Below are positions 1-6,946 of a stretch of 11,097 nt of DNA, in pieces. The translations under genes and the position numbers were made by a program. Under the pieces are notes generated by a model. The model saw only the letters and a program-made list of their open reading frames with translations. It made no database searches and had not been told where the DNA came from. This DNA is from Bacteroidota bacterium (GTDB taxonomy: Bacteria > Bacteroidota > Ignavibacteria > UBA10030 > F1-140-MAGs086): positions 1 to 11,097 of the forward strand of contig SXSO01000054.1 in NCBI GenBank assembly GCA_005792205.1, read 5' to 3'. Each line of letters opens with the position of its first letter. The stretch's first letter is position 1.

Positions 1-220
1 CAACTTCTTGCGGAGAAATATTTTCCTTTTCTGCTGTAATTGTAATAGGAACTCCATGTTCATCAGAACCGCAAATAAATAAAACATCATTTCCAATTAA
101 ACGATTATATCTTGCATAAATATCTGCAGGAAGATATGCTCCTGCAAGATGTCCAAGATGAATTTTTCCATTTGCATATGGAAGTGCTGCTGTAATTAAA
201 ATTTTCTTACTCTTCTGCAT
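1..220 (-). CDS. metG: Methionyl-tRNA synthetase, N-terminal part (cut by window edge)
   Basis: This is the 5' end of a class I aminoacyl-tRNA synthetase that charges tRNA-Met with methionine in the cytoplasm. About 73 codons lie in the window and the frame runs off the left edge. The protein begins MQKSKKILITAALPYANG, the usual MetRS opening, followed by the class I HIGH signature as HLGH (residues 21-24) and the conserved CGSDEHGVPI block near residue 50. The ATG at 220 is chosen because it places this opening at the very N-terminus, as in the family. It overlaps the end of the upstream delta' gene by 14 nt in another frame, so the two are probably translationally coupled. No Shine-Dalgarno sequence is visible before it. 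The KMSKS loop and anticodon-binding domain are outside the window, so completeness cannot be judged. Confidence 0.95.
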   Translation of the reverse strand, partial: MQKSKKILITAALPYANGKIHLGHLAGAYLPADIYARYNRLIGNDVLFICGSDEHGVPITITAEKENISPQEV

Positions 221-1322
221 TTTTTAAAATTTGTTTTAGTTCAAGTGAGAATGAAGACAACGATAAAAGAATATATGCATTTTTATTGCTCAAAGAAATA
301 TGTTTTTCAATTAAGTTAAAAATTTTTTCTATTGAAAGAGTTTTATATTTATTACAAAATTTTTTTATAGATTCAATCATATCAATATTAACAACATCAA
401 AACCATTTTGATGCAAAAATATATCTCTAAACCATAATAAAATCAACGAAAAAAAATTAACTAAATTTTCTCTGGAAAATTCTTTTGCAATTTTTTCGCT
501 TTCATAAATAACTTCAGAAACAGATTTTGATGCAATCAATCTTAAGAAATCTATCGCGTTTTTTCTCATCATATTTAAATCTGAATGAAGTAATTTCAAC
601 GCATTTCCATAACTTCCAAATGCAATATGAGAAATAATTTTTGCTTCATCATTATTTATATTTTGAAATTTTATTAAAGCATTTTCAATTTCATTAGAAG
701 TTAAATCATCAAAATAAAATTTTTGACATCGTGATTGTATTGTTTCTTTTATATGACTTAAAGATGAAGTTGTAAGAATAATTGTGGTATTAAAAGGTGG
801 CTCTTCAAGTGTTCTTAAAAAAGCATTCTGTGATTTTTCATTCATTAAATCAGCGTTTGAAATAAGTATAATCCTTTTACCATTTGAAAAAACAGAAAGA
901 GAAAGTTCTTTTATGATTTGTCTAATTGAGTCAATTAAAATTTCATTTGCTTTTATAATAGAAATTTTGTGATAGTAGTTTTGAGATTTTATTTTTAGTT
1001 CATTTCTAATTTCTTCAACAAGTGTGTTACTCAATGTTTCATCTTCTAAATTTTCTTCAGAATTTTTTGTTGGCATTTGAAAAATAAGTTTTAGATTTGG
1101 ATGTTGAAGTTTTCCAATATTTATACAATTGAAACATTTATCACACGCTTCAGTATTTCCTTCTGTGCAATTTAATAACTTTGCAAATTCAATTGCAATA
1201 GCGTCTTTCCCAACACCTTCTTTCCCAATAAATAAATATGCTTGATGAATATTTTTTTTTTCAAAAATATTTTTTATTTGTAGTTTGGTTTTTTCTTGTC
1301 CAACTATATTATTCCAACTCAT
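207..1322 (-). CDS. holB: DNA polymerase III clamp-loader subunit delta'
   Basis: This 371-residue AAA+ protein fits the delta' subunit of the clamp loader that places the sliding clamp on primed DNA at the replication fork. Visible are a P-loop-like GKEGVGKD (33-40), a zinc module with Cys52, Cys60, Cys63 and Cys66, the LEEPP segment (172-176) that accompanies sensor 1, and the clamp-loader SRC motif (197-199). The residue after the P-loop lysine is Asp rather than Thr/Ser, which fits a subunit not expected to hydrolyse ATP. The length is only slightly above that of typical delta' proteins and far below a full DnaX tau, so gamma/tau is unlikely. A run of ten A falls in codons 21-24. The gene starts 5 nt after the Omp85 gene stop, has no evident SD, and its last 14 nt overlap metG. 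Confidence 0.87.
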   Translation of the reverse strand: MSWNNIVGQEKTKLQIKNIFEKKNIHQAYLFIGKEGVGKDAIAIEFAKLLNCTEGNTEACDKCFNCINIGKLQHPNLKLIFQMPTKNSEENLEDETLSNTLVEEIRNELKIKSQNYYHKISIIKANEILIDSIRQIIKELSLSVFSNGKRIILISNADLMNEKSQNAFLRTLEEPPFNTTIILTTSSLSHIKETIQSRCQKFYFDDLTSNEIENALIKFQNINNDEAKIISHIAFGSYGNALKLLHSDLNMMRKNAIDFLRLIASKSVSEVIYESEKIAKEFSRENLVNFFSLILLWFRDIFLHQNGFDVVNIDMIESIKKFCNKYKTLSIEKIFNLIEKHISLSNKNAYILLSLSSFSLELKQILKNAEE

Positions 1323-1327
1323 AAAAA

Positions 1328-3433
1328 TTAAAATGCGTGTCCAATCCCAAAATGAATAGCAAAATCATTTAAAGTTTCATTGAAAAATTTTTTCCGAAAA
1401 ATATTTTCTTTTGTGTAAGGATTATATCCTTTAATTCCAAAATCAAATCTCAAACTTCCAATAAAAGTGTCATATCTAATACCGCTTCCAATTGCAACAG
1501 CAATATCATCAAATCTAAATCGCTGTAATTCACTCCACATATTTCCAACATCAAAAAATATAACAAATCCAAGTTTACTTATTTCAAATGATTTTATATT
1601 TTGAAAATTTTTAAATGGGTTAATTCTATTTTCAATATTAATCTCAAATAAAAAATTTCCTCCAAAGTTTTTACTATTGAAATCAGCACCCAAATCTCTT
1701 GGATTCCACGCTCTTATACTTCCACTTCCTCCAGCAAAATATCTTCTATTAAGCGGAATTTTTTTTTCATCATTTTTTTTATCATCTCCATACTTACTTT
1801 GAATTCCAATTTTTAGTTTTGAAGCAAAAATAGAACTAGTATTAATTTTAAAATAATATTTTCCAGTAAAAGAAAAATTTAGAAACTGAGTGAACGGCAA
1901 ATTTGGTTGAATATTTTTCAATAAACTTGAAAATGAACCAGATTCATCAATAGTTATAGAATTTAAAAAACCGTTAGATGGAAAAAATAAATTATCAGTT
2001 TTATCTTTTTGCAATGTAAAACTAAATATTGAGTTAAATTGTGGTTTTGTCTCTTCTTTAAAATCTATTTCTTCAATTTTCCTTTTTGATTCAGGAAGAA
2101 TTTCAACATCTGATCTTTCTAATGCCCAATCAAAAAATCCATAAGTAAATTCTGTAAACTGATTTACAATACTCAATTTTCCTCGTTCAATATTTTGTAA
2201 ATAATCTTTTTGTTTATCTAATCGTAATAAAAATGTAGAAGACAAAGAAAGAGATTTTTGAAAAATATATTGTTGAGTTAATGAAAACGATAAATCAACT
2301 TTTCCAATAACAGTAGAGTCATTTAATAGATTTTTAAAAGATAAATTTTTAAAATTCCACAATTGAATTGATTGCATATCAACTGAAATTTGTGAACGAA
2401 AATTTTTTGCATTTCCAAAAAAATTTCTATCTATAAAAGTTGTTCCAATACCAATATTAAATGCATTATTAATATCAGAATAATTTATTTCCGGCATAAT
2501 ACTATACTTTGGCAAAAGCACTCCATAAATTTTCATTGGAATAAAAAAAACTATTGTATCATCGATTGAAATAGGATCAATACGAGCAAACTCAAATACA
2601 CCAAGTTTATTTAAATTTTGTTCACTTGTTTTTTTTTTATTCTCACTATACAAATCATTTTGCTTTAATTTAATTTGTTTTTCAAGCACCTCATATTCAA
2701 TTGTATCAATAGTTGGAGAAGTAATTTCATAATACAAATTTCCAAAAACATATTTTTTCCCAATATCAAAATATAAACTCACACTTACAATATTCGTTGA
2801 AGTATATCTATGTATTGAAGAATTATTGTTTAAAAATTCACAATTTGGATATCCAAAATTTTTAAGAGTATCTAAAATTCTATCTATTTCATTTGCAATA
2901 TGTGATGCATTGTATATATCTCCATTATGAATAATTGATGTAGAAAAAATTTTCTTACTTAAAGATTCATCAATTTTCTCAAGTCCAAAATAATTGATAC
3001 TATCTAAAAAAAATTCTTGATTTGAATTTATTTTTATTTTTATATCTACAAATGATTTATTCTCATCAAAAAATAAATTAGTATCAATTTCAACATCCAA
3101 ATATCCATTGTCAATATAAAAATTTTTGATTTTTTCTATATCTGATGAGAAAATGTTATAATCAAAATAAGAAGGTGGATTTCCAATTTTTTCTCCAAAT
3201 ATTTGATAAAAATATTTGGAGAAAAAATTTGGGGTTTCCTTTGAAAAAAAAATTTTTTGTAAATCAGAATCTAAAAAAATATCGTTATGAATAACTTCAA
3301 TAGAATTTATTTCAAATTCGCTTTCTATACTTTGTGAAAAAAGTATTTCTGAAAAAAAAACTGTGAACAAAAAAACCCAGCAATAAATTACTGGGTTTAA
3401 TGATATTAAATTGTATAAAAATTTATTTTTCAA
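1328..3433 (-). CDS. Omp85-family (BamA/TamA-like) outer-membrane beta-barrel protein
   Basis: This 701-residue protein belongs to the Omp85 superfamily, which inserts or exports proteins at the outer membrane. A basic N-terminus and hydrophobic stretch (about 15-32) end in LFS|Q, a likely signal peptide with Gln at +1. Residues about 40-305 look like POTRA-type periplasmic repeats, and the rest reads as a beta-barrel. Family hallmarks are RRYFAGGSGSIRAW (563-576), matching the lid-loop motif of BamA (VRGF there), FFDVGNMW (626-633), GSGIRYDTFIGSLRFDFG (649-666) and a terminal Phe. Whether it works like BamA or TamA cannot be decided here. The start is odd: an in-frame stop lies four codons upstream, no ATG or GTG lies near, and TTG at 3433, 2 nt after the DUF2795 stop, is the best choice. 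A terminator-like hairpin overlaps codons 13-22. Confidence 0.87.
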   Translation of the reverse strand: MKNKFLYNLISLNPVIYCWVFLFTVFFSEILFSQSIESEFEINSIEVIHNDIFLDSDLQKIFFSKETPNFFSKYFYQIFGEKIGNPPSYFDYNIFSSDIEKIKNFYIDNGYLDVEIDTNLFFDENKSFVDIKIKINSNQEFFLDSINYFGLEKIDESLSKKIFSTSIIHNGDIYNASHIANEIDRILDTLKNFGYPNCEFLNNNSSIHRYTSTNIVSVSLYFDIGKKYVFGNLYYEITSPTIDTIEYEVLEKQIKLKQNDLYSENKKKTSEQNLNKLGVFEFARIDPISIDDTIVFFIPMKIYGVLLPKYSIMPEINYSDINNAFNIGIGTTFIDRNFFGNAKNFRSQISVDMQSIQLWNFKNLSFKNLLNDSTVIGKVDLSFSLTQQYIFQKSLSLSSTFLLRLDKQKDYLQNIERGKLSIVNQFTEFTYGFFDWALERSDVEILPESKRKIEEIDFKEETKPQFNSIFSFTLQKDKTDNLFFPSNGFLNSITIDESGSFSSLLKNIQPNLPFTQFLNFSFTGKYYFKINTSSIFASKLKIGIQSKYGDDKKNDEKKIPLNRRYFAGGSGSIRAWNPRDLGADFNSKNFGGNFLFEINIENRINPFKNFQNIKSFEISKLGFVIFFDVGNMWSELQRFRFDDIAVAIGSGIRYDTFIGSLRFDFGIKGYNPYTKENIFRKKFFNETLNDFAIHFGIGHAF
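3185..3229. repeat. Perfect 20-bp inverted repeat with 5-nt loop inside the Omp85 gene
   Basis: Arms 3185-3204 and 3210-3229 are exact reverse complements around the loop GATAA (3205-3209). The core CTCCAAATATTT pairs with AAATATTTGGAG, flanked by a T6/A6 segment. The repeat sits in codons 69-83, which encode FFSKYF-YQ-IFGEKI, just before the first POTRA-like region ends. Neither strand has a U-tract after the stem, so it is not an ordinary intrinsic terminator. The perfection and length go beyond what codon usage needs. Its function, if any, is unknown. Confidence 0.9.
3369..3398 (-). terminator. Rho-independent terminator-like hairpin after the DUF2795 gene
   Basis: On the transcribed strand the stem AAACCCAG / CTGGGTTT (3398-3391 with 3380-3373) can be extended by U-G, A-U and A-U pairs to a UUUA loop. 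It is followed by a run that brings the T count to seven, then GTTC. The GC-rich CCCAG/CTGGG core stands out against this A+T-rich background. It begins 37 nt after the stop of the DUF2795 gene, a normal terminator distance. It nevertheless lies inside the start of the Omp85 reading frame, so it may be an attenuator or be read through. Confidence 0.62.
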
Positions 3434-3435
3434 TT

Positions 3436-3672
3436 TTATAAATTATCTTCGTCTTCATCATAAAAAAAATCTTCTCCACTTGGAATATCATGCCATATAT
3501 CTTCTATGCTCTCGTAAACTTCATCATTATCTTCCAGATCTTTCAAATTATCTATTACTTCTTGTGGAGCGCATGTTCTTTCAGCATACTCTATCAATTC
3601 ATATTTTGTTGCAGGCCACGGAGCATCATTCAAATAAGAAGCAAGTTCTAACGTCCAAATTATAGGTTTCAT
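3436..3672 (-). CDS. Small acidic DUF2795-family protein
   Basis: This 78-residue protein matches the DUF2795 family, whose molecular function is not established. The conserved part is APWPATKYELIEYAERTCAP (residues 17-36), followed by QEVIDNLKDLED, that is, a Pro-Trp-Pro-Ala-Thr block and a short helical region. The C-terminal half is strongly acidic and ends in a run of Asp/Glu (FFYDEDEDNL). It has no signal peptide or membrane segment, so it is probably cytoplasmic. It starts at ATG 3672, 21 nt after the M23 peptidase stop. Its TAA is 2 nt before the TTG proposed for the Omp85 gene, so ribosomes could pass directly from one to the other. A terminator-like hairpin follows 37 nt after its stop. 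Its position between two envelope genes is noted, but no role is inferred from it. Confidence 0.85.
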   Translation of the reverse strand: MKPIIWTLELASYLNDAPWPATKYELIEYAERTCAPQEVIDNLKDLEDNDEVYESIEDIWHDIPSGEDFFYDEDEDNL

Positions 3673-3693
3673 AACTTATTTAAATTCTAATTT

Positions 3694-4569
3694 TTAGTTT
3701 TTTGTATCAACAAAAAAATCTATCGGATTTTTTTTTACACCATTTAGAGAAACTTCATAATGTAAATGAGAACCTGTTGAAAAACCCGTTGAACCACATT
3801 TTGCAATGACATCACCACGATTTACTTTTTGTCTTTCACGAACAAGAATTGATGAACAATGTCCATACAAAGTTTTATATCCATATCCATGATTTATTTC
3901 CACCATAAAACCATATCCACTATGTTTTCCAGCAAATTCAACAATGCCTCCTCCAGCTGCATATATTTTAGTTCCAACATCATTTACAATGTCTAATCCA
4001 TAATGAAACTTGCTGTTAGCAGTAATAGGATGCATTCTCATACCAAATCCAGAAGAAGAATAAATTCCATTCATTGGTTGAAGTGTTGGAAAGGAAGCAA
4101 ACATTTTTTTATTTAATTGATATTTTTTTTCAATTTCTGTAAAACTTTGTTTTTGGATTTCAATTTTGTTTTTCATAAGTTCAATATCTTCAAACAAATT
4201 GCTTGGTTTTTTAAATAAAAAATTATCAATAGAGCTTCCTCCAACACCTCCATTTTGTGTTTCAGAATTCAATGTAGGAAGATTAACCATTTTTCTAAAT
4301 GCATTGTTTTGAATTGAGACCTCATCTATCAATGTATTAAGGTTTTTTATTTCAGATTTAAGTTTTTGGATTTCTGTGTTTTCGGTTTTAAAAGTTTGTA
4401 TGTTTGAATAGTTTTTATTCGTAACAAAAAAATAACTTACAACCAATAACACAAACAATGATATAAAGAAAACTATTTTAAAATAATTTTTCTTGATTTC
4501 AAAAAATGCTAATGTTTTATCAGAATAAATAAATACTCTGAAAGGAATTTGTTTAAAAATATTTTTCAT
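3694..4569 (-). CDS. Membrane-anchored M23 (LytM-type) metallopeptidase
   Basis: This 291-residue protein probably acts on, or regulates cleavage of, peptidoglycan cross-links in the periplasm. A basic cytoplasmic N-terminus is followed by one membrane segment (about 31-49, KIVFFISLFVLLVVSYFFV), a coiled-coil-like stretch (about 60-95 and again 125-155), and a C-terminal M23 domain. The zinc and catalytic pattern is complete: His189 and Asp193 in FHYGLD, His237 in LYGH, and His268 and His270 in HLHYE, so an active zinc endopeptidase is likely rather than a degenerate LytM factor such as EnvC or NlpD. The order of TM, coiled coil and M23 resembles MepM-like and cell-shape M23 proteins. It follows the largest gap of the window (85 nt), which carries a possible promoter and an AGGTGA sequence, so it may start its own transcript. 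Confidence 0.92.
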   Translation of the reverse strand: MKNIFKQIPFRVFIYSDKTLAFFEIKKNYFKIVFFISLFVLLVVSYFFVTNKNYSNIQTFKTENTEIQKLKSEIKNLNTLIDEVSIQNNAFRKMVNLPTLNSETQNGGVGGSSIDNFLFKKPSNLFEDIELMKNKIEIQKQSFTEIEKKYQLNKKMFASFPTLQPMNGIYSSSGFGMRMHPITANSKFHYGLDIVNDVGTKIYAAGGGIVEFAGKHSGYGFMVEINHGYGYKTLYGHCSSILVRERQKVNRGDVIAKCGSTGFSTGSHLHYEVSLNGVKKNPIDFFVDTKN

Positions 4570-4572
4570 AAT

Positions 4573-4578
4573 TCACCT
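4573..4578 (-). promoter_or_regulatory. Shine-Dalgarno-like AGGTGA before the M23 gene
   Basis: AGGTGA lies 3 nt before ATG 4569 (AGGTG with 4 nt). The spacing is short, but it is the clearest SD-like sequence near a start in this window, where most starts have none. It supports ATG 4569 as the start of the peptidase gene. Confidence 0.35.
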
Positions 4579-4607
4579 ATCTGATTGAAAGTGATAAAAA
4601 ATTTTCG

Positions 4608-4640
4608 CCAATTTAAAAAAATATATCTATTTAACAAAAA
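4608..4640 (-). promoter_or_regulatory. Candidate Bacteroidota-type promoter before the M23 gene
   Basis: In the 85-nt gap the transcribed strand reads TTTTTG (4640-4635), 19 nt, then TAAATTGG (4615-4608). The Bacteroidota housekeeping consensus is TTTG, about 19 nt, then TAnnTTTG, so this is one mismatch away with ideal spacing. The -7 box ends 38 nt before ATG 4569. A+T-rich sequence produces such matches by chance, so this is only suggestive. Confidence 0.35.
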
Positions 4641-4654
4641 CAAAATTAAAAAAA

Positions 4655-5659
4655 CTATTCAAAATCATGCTCAAAATAATCAATTGCTCTTAATGAATCG
4701 TCTTTCTTAGTTTTAGATTTTTCACTAATTCTGTTTTCTAAACGAAGAGAAAATTCATGAGATACATCATATCCATAATGTTTCAACAAATAATTCAAAG
4801 CAATGACTTCACAAATAACTGTGACATTTTTTCCAGGAAAAATTGGAAGTTTGACTTTTGGAATTTCAACTTCTAAAATATTTTTAGTTAGAGAACCAAA
4901 GTCAATTCTTTCATATTCAGCAGTTGGATCTCTTTCTTCAAGTTCTACAACTATTTCAACTCTTTTTTGAAAACGAACTGCTCTAACACCAAACATATTT
5001 CTCACATCAACTAATCCAAGACCTCTTATTTCCATTATATGTTTCACCAAATCGTTTCCTGTACCCATTAAGATTCCCTCTCCTTTTCTAATAATAGTTA
5101 CAACATCATCAGCAACAAGACGATGACCTCTTTCAATTAAATCAAGTGCAATTTCACTTTTTCCAATTCCAGATTTTCCAATCAAAAGAAGACCAATTCC
5201 ATATACATCTACAAATGATCCATGATAAATAATTTGAGGAGCAAATTGATCATCCAAAAAATCACCAATGAAATAAGTAAGTTTTGTTGTTTCTATTGGT
5301 GCCTGAAAAACCGCAATTTTTTTTTCTGAAGCAATTGATATCAAATCATTATCAATTTCGTTATCATTTGTTATTATAATACAAGGAATAGGAAACTCAA
5401 CAACTTTTTTAAAAATTTTTATCCTTTCTGGTTTTGAAAGTGAATTCAAATATTTTATTTCAGTATTGCCAACTATTTGAACTCTATCATATGTAAAAAG
5501 TTCAACATATCCCGCAAGTGCAAGTCCCGGACGATGAACATTCTTATCATAAATCAAATTTCCAAAACCAACTTCTCCATTTAACAATTTGAGTTTTATT
5601 CTATCTTTGTTTTTTGTATATAAGAACTCAACTGTTATATGTTTTTTATTCTCTTCCAT
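4655..5659 (-). CDS. hprK: HPr kinase/phosphorylase
   Basis: This 334-residue cytoplasmic enzyme phosphorylates and dephosphorylates a serine of the phosphocarrier HPr, linking carbon or nitrogen status to regulation. The N-terminal domain spans about 1-130. The catalytic domain begins with IIYHGSFVDVYGIGLLL, with the conserved catalytic-region His146, then the P-loop GKSGIGKS (161-168), the acidic VADDVV (Asp184/Asp185) and the HprK signature EIRGLGLVDVRNMFG (210-224). The C-terminal helix carries a Lys/Arg-rich stretch (308-319). The length is normal, with about 20 extra residues at the C-terminus. It starts 6 nt after the hpf stop, and the last sense codons of hpf give GAGGAA 9 nt upstream, a possible SD. 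No PTS component or HPr gene lies in the window, so the partner must be encoded elsewhere. Confidence 0.96.
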   Translation of the reverse strand: MEENKKHITVEFLYTKNKDRIKLKLLNGEVGFGNLIYDKNVHRPGLALAGYVELFTYDRVQIVGNTEIKYLNSLSKPERIKIFKKVVEFPIPCIIITNDNEIDNDLISIASEKKIAVFQAPIETTKLTYFIGDFLDDQFAPQIIYHGSFVDVYGIGLLLIGKSGIGKSEIALDLIERGHRLVADDVVTIIRKGEGILMGTGNDLVKHIMEIRGLGLVDVRNMFGVRAVRFQKRVEIVVELEERDPTAEYERIDFGSLTKNILEVEIPKVKLPIFPGKNVTVICEVIALNYLLKHYGYDVSHEFSLRLENRISEKSKTKKDDSLRAIDYFEHDFE

Positions 5660-5665
5660 TTAAAT

Positions 5666-6007
5666 TTATTCCTCATCTGATTTTTTTAAAACTTTTTTCC
5701 CTATATTTTTTTTACGAGATTTCAATTTTGATTTATAAGTTGTCAATTGATGTTCAACTTTTTCCACTGCCATATCAATTGATTTATGCATATCATCGCT
5801 TTTTTCTTTTGCTGTTAAAAAATGACCATTTGCACGCAAAACAATTTCTGCAACTTGCGTATTTTTTATTTTCCCATCTTTGTAAAAAATAATATCACAT
5901 CGTTGTATGTGATCAAAAATATTTTCAAGTTTTATGACTTCAGAAATTGCATGTTCTTTTATTTCTGATTTAACTTTTATTTTTCGTGATGTTACGTGGA
6001 TTTCCAT
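5666..6007 (-). CDS. hpf: Ribosome hibernation promoting factor, short form (HPF/RaiA family)
   Basis: This 113-residue protein has the S30AE/HPF fold, which binds the small ribosomal subunit in the decoding channel and silences or protects ribosomes under stress. It starts MEIHVTSRKIKVKSEIKEHA, the usual opening strand and helix. It then has RCDIIFYKDGK, the VAEIVLRANGHFLTAKEKSDDM segment typical of the family, and helix 2 with DMAVEKVEHQL. A Lys-rich tail (93-110) follows. It lacks the C-terminal dimerisation domain of long HPF, so it is the short type. It sits 33 nt after the recombinase gene and 6 nt before hprK, a neighbour pair I know from Bacteroidota and Chlorobiota. No SD is visible; ATG 6007 matches the family N-terminus. 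Confidence 0.92.
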   Translation of the reverse strand: MEIHVTSRKIKVKSEIKEHAISEVIKLENIFDHIQRCDIIFYKDGKIKNTQVAEIVLRANGHFLTAKEKSDDMHKSIDMAVEKVEHQLTTYKSKLKSRKKNIGKKVLKKSDEE

Positions 6008-6040
6008 AATTAAATTAATTTATTTTGTATGAATAAAATT

Positions 6041-6946
6041 CTATGCACGAGGATGTACTTTTTCATAAACTTTTTTTATTCTTTCAGAAGAAAGATGTGA
6101 ATAAATTTGTGTTGTTGAAATATCTTGATGACCAAGCATTTCTTTAACTAAACGAATATCTGCTCCACGGTTTACAAGATGTGTTGCAAATGTATGCCGA
6201 AGTGTATGAGGGCTTTTTTTAACAACATCTGAAACTTGTGAAATATATTTTTTAACCAATATATTTATTGCTCTTAAACTTAATCTACTTCCATTTTTTG
6301 AAAAAAATAAAATTACGTTTTCATTAATTTTTTTTTTAAAAATAAAATCTTTTCTTTCTTCAAAATATATTTTTAAAAAATCAACTGCAATTTTTCCAAT
6401 TGGAACAATTCTTTCTTTGTTTCCTTTTCCAGTAACTTTCAAAAGCAAGTTTATACAATCAATATCAGATATATTTAATGAAGCAAGTTCACTTCTACGA
6501 ATTCCACTACTATAAAATAATTCAAGAATTGCTCTATCTCTTTTTCCCAAAAATGTATTTTCAAATTTTATGTTAAACAAATTATCAATTTCATTTTCAG
6601 TTAAAAAATTAGGAACTAATTTTTCAGTTTTAGGATTTGAAATATGTTTTGCGGGATTAAAACCAAATATTTCTTTTTTAAAAAGATAGTTGTAAAATGA
6701 ACGAATTGAAGAGAGTTTTCTTGCAATACTTTTTTTAGATAATTTGAGTTCTCTTAAATCAATCAAAAAAAGTTGAACTGTTTTTCTATCAATTTCTTTT
6801 AAAGGAAAATTCTCATTTAAAAAATATCGTTCTAAAAACTGATAAAACTGATTCAAATCGTTTTTATAAGCTGAAACAGTATGAAGTGAAAAAAATCTTT
6901 CATTTTTAAGATATAAATAAAAATTTTCCAATAAATTTTTAACCAT
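6041..6946 (-). CDS. XerC/XerD-type tyrosine recombinase
   Basis: This 301-residue site-specific recombinase is likely one of the Xer pair, which resolves chromosome dimers at dif at the division septum. From the ATG at 6946, the N-terminal core-binding (SAM-like) domain spans about 1-95 and the catalytic domain about 108-295. The catalytic set is complete: Arg150 (SGIRRSEL), Lys174 (TGKGNKER), His247 and Arg250 (SPHTLRHTFATHL), His273 (LGHQD) and Tyr282 (QIYSHL). These lie within three residues of E. coli XerD positions. The frame is open to a TTG at 6970 that would add eight residues; ATG 6946 is preferred because it gives the family start (MVKNLLENFYLYL) and overlaps topA by only 8 nt. A run of ten A falls in the FKKKIN codons. 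Length, context and lack of att-like repeats argue against a phage integrase. XerC versus XerD is left open. Confidence 0.9.
   Translation of the reverse strand: MVKNLLENFYLYLKNERFFSLHTVSAYKNDLNQFYQFLERYFLNENFPLKEIDRKTVQLFLIDLRELKLSKKSIARKLSSIRSFYNYLFKKEIFGFNPAKHISNPKTEKLVPNFLTENEIDNLFNIKFENTFLGKRDRAILELFYSSGIRRSELASLNISDIDCINLLLKVTGKGNKERIVPIGKIAVDFLKIYFEERKDFIFKKKINENVILFFSKNGSRLSLRAINILVKKYISQVSDVVKKSPHTLRHTFATHLVNRGADIRLVKEMLGHQDISTTQIYSHLSSERIKKVYEKVHPRA

Noticed and set aside
784..972. Plus-strand open frame of 62 codons opposite holB
   Set aside because: It lies fully antisense to a well-supported conserved gene, and its translation shows no domain or recognisable motif.
3411..3665. 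Plus-strand open frame of 84 codons opposite the DUF2795 gene
   Set aside because: It is the antisense shadow of a recognised family member. The His/Leu-rich translation is the usual product of reading acidic codons on the other strand.
3687..3697. Short palindrome CTAATTTTTAG around the M23 stop codon
   Set aside because: It is only a few base pairs and purely A+T except at its ends, and is expected by chance in this composition.
5614..5892. Plus-strand open frame of 92 codons opposite hpf
   Set aside because: It is antisense to hpf and the start of hprK, with a Phe/Leu/Tyr-rich translation expected from Lys/Glu-rich genes read backwards.
6041..6946. Tyrosine recombinase as a sign of a mobile element or phage
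   Set aside because: Its length and catalytic spacing match Xer proteins, it is embedded in a housekeeping operon, and no attachment-site repeats, tRNA or cargo genes are present.
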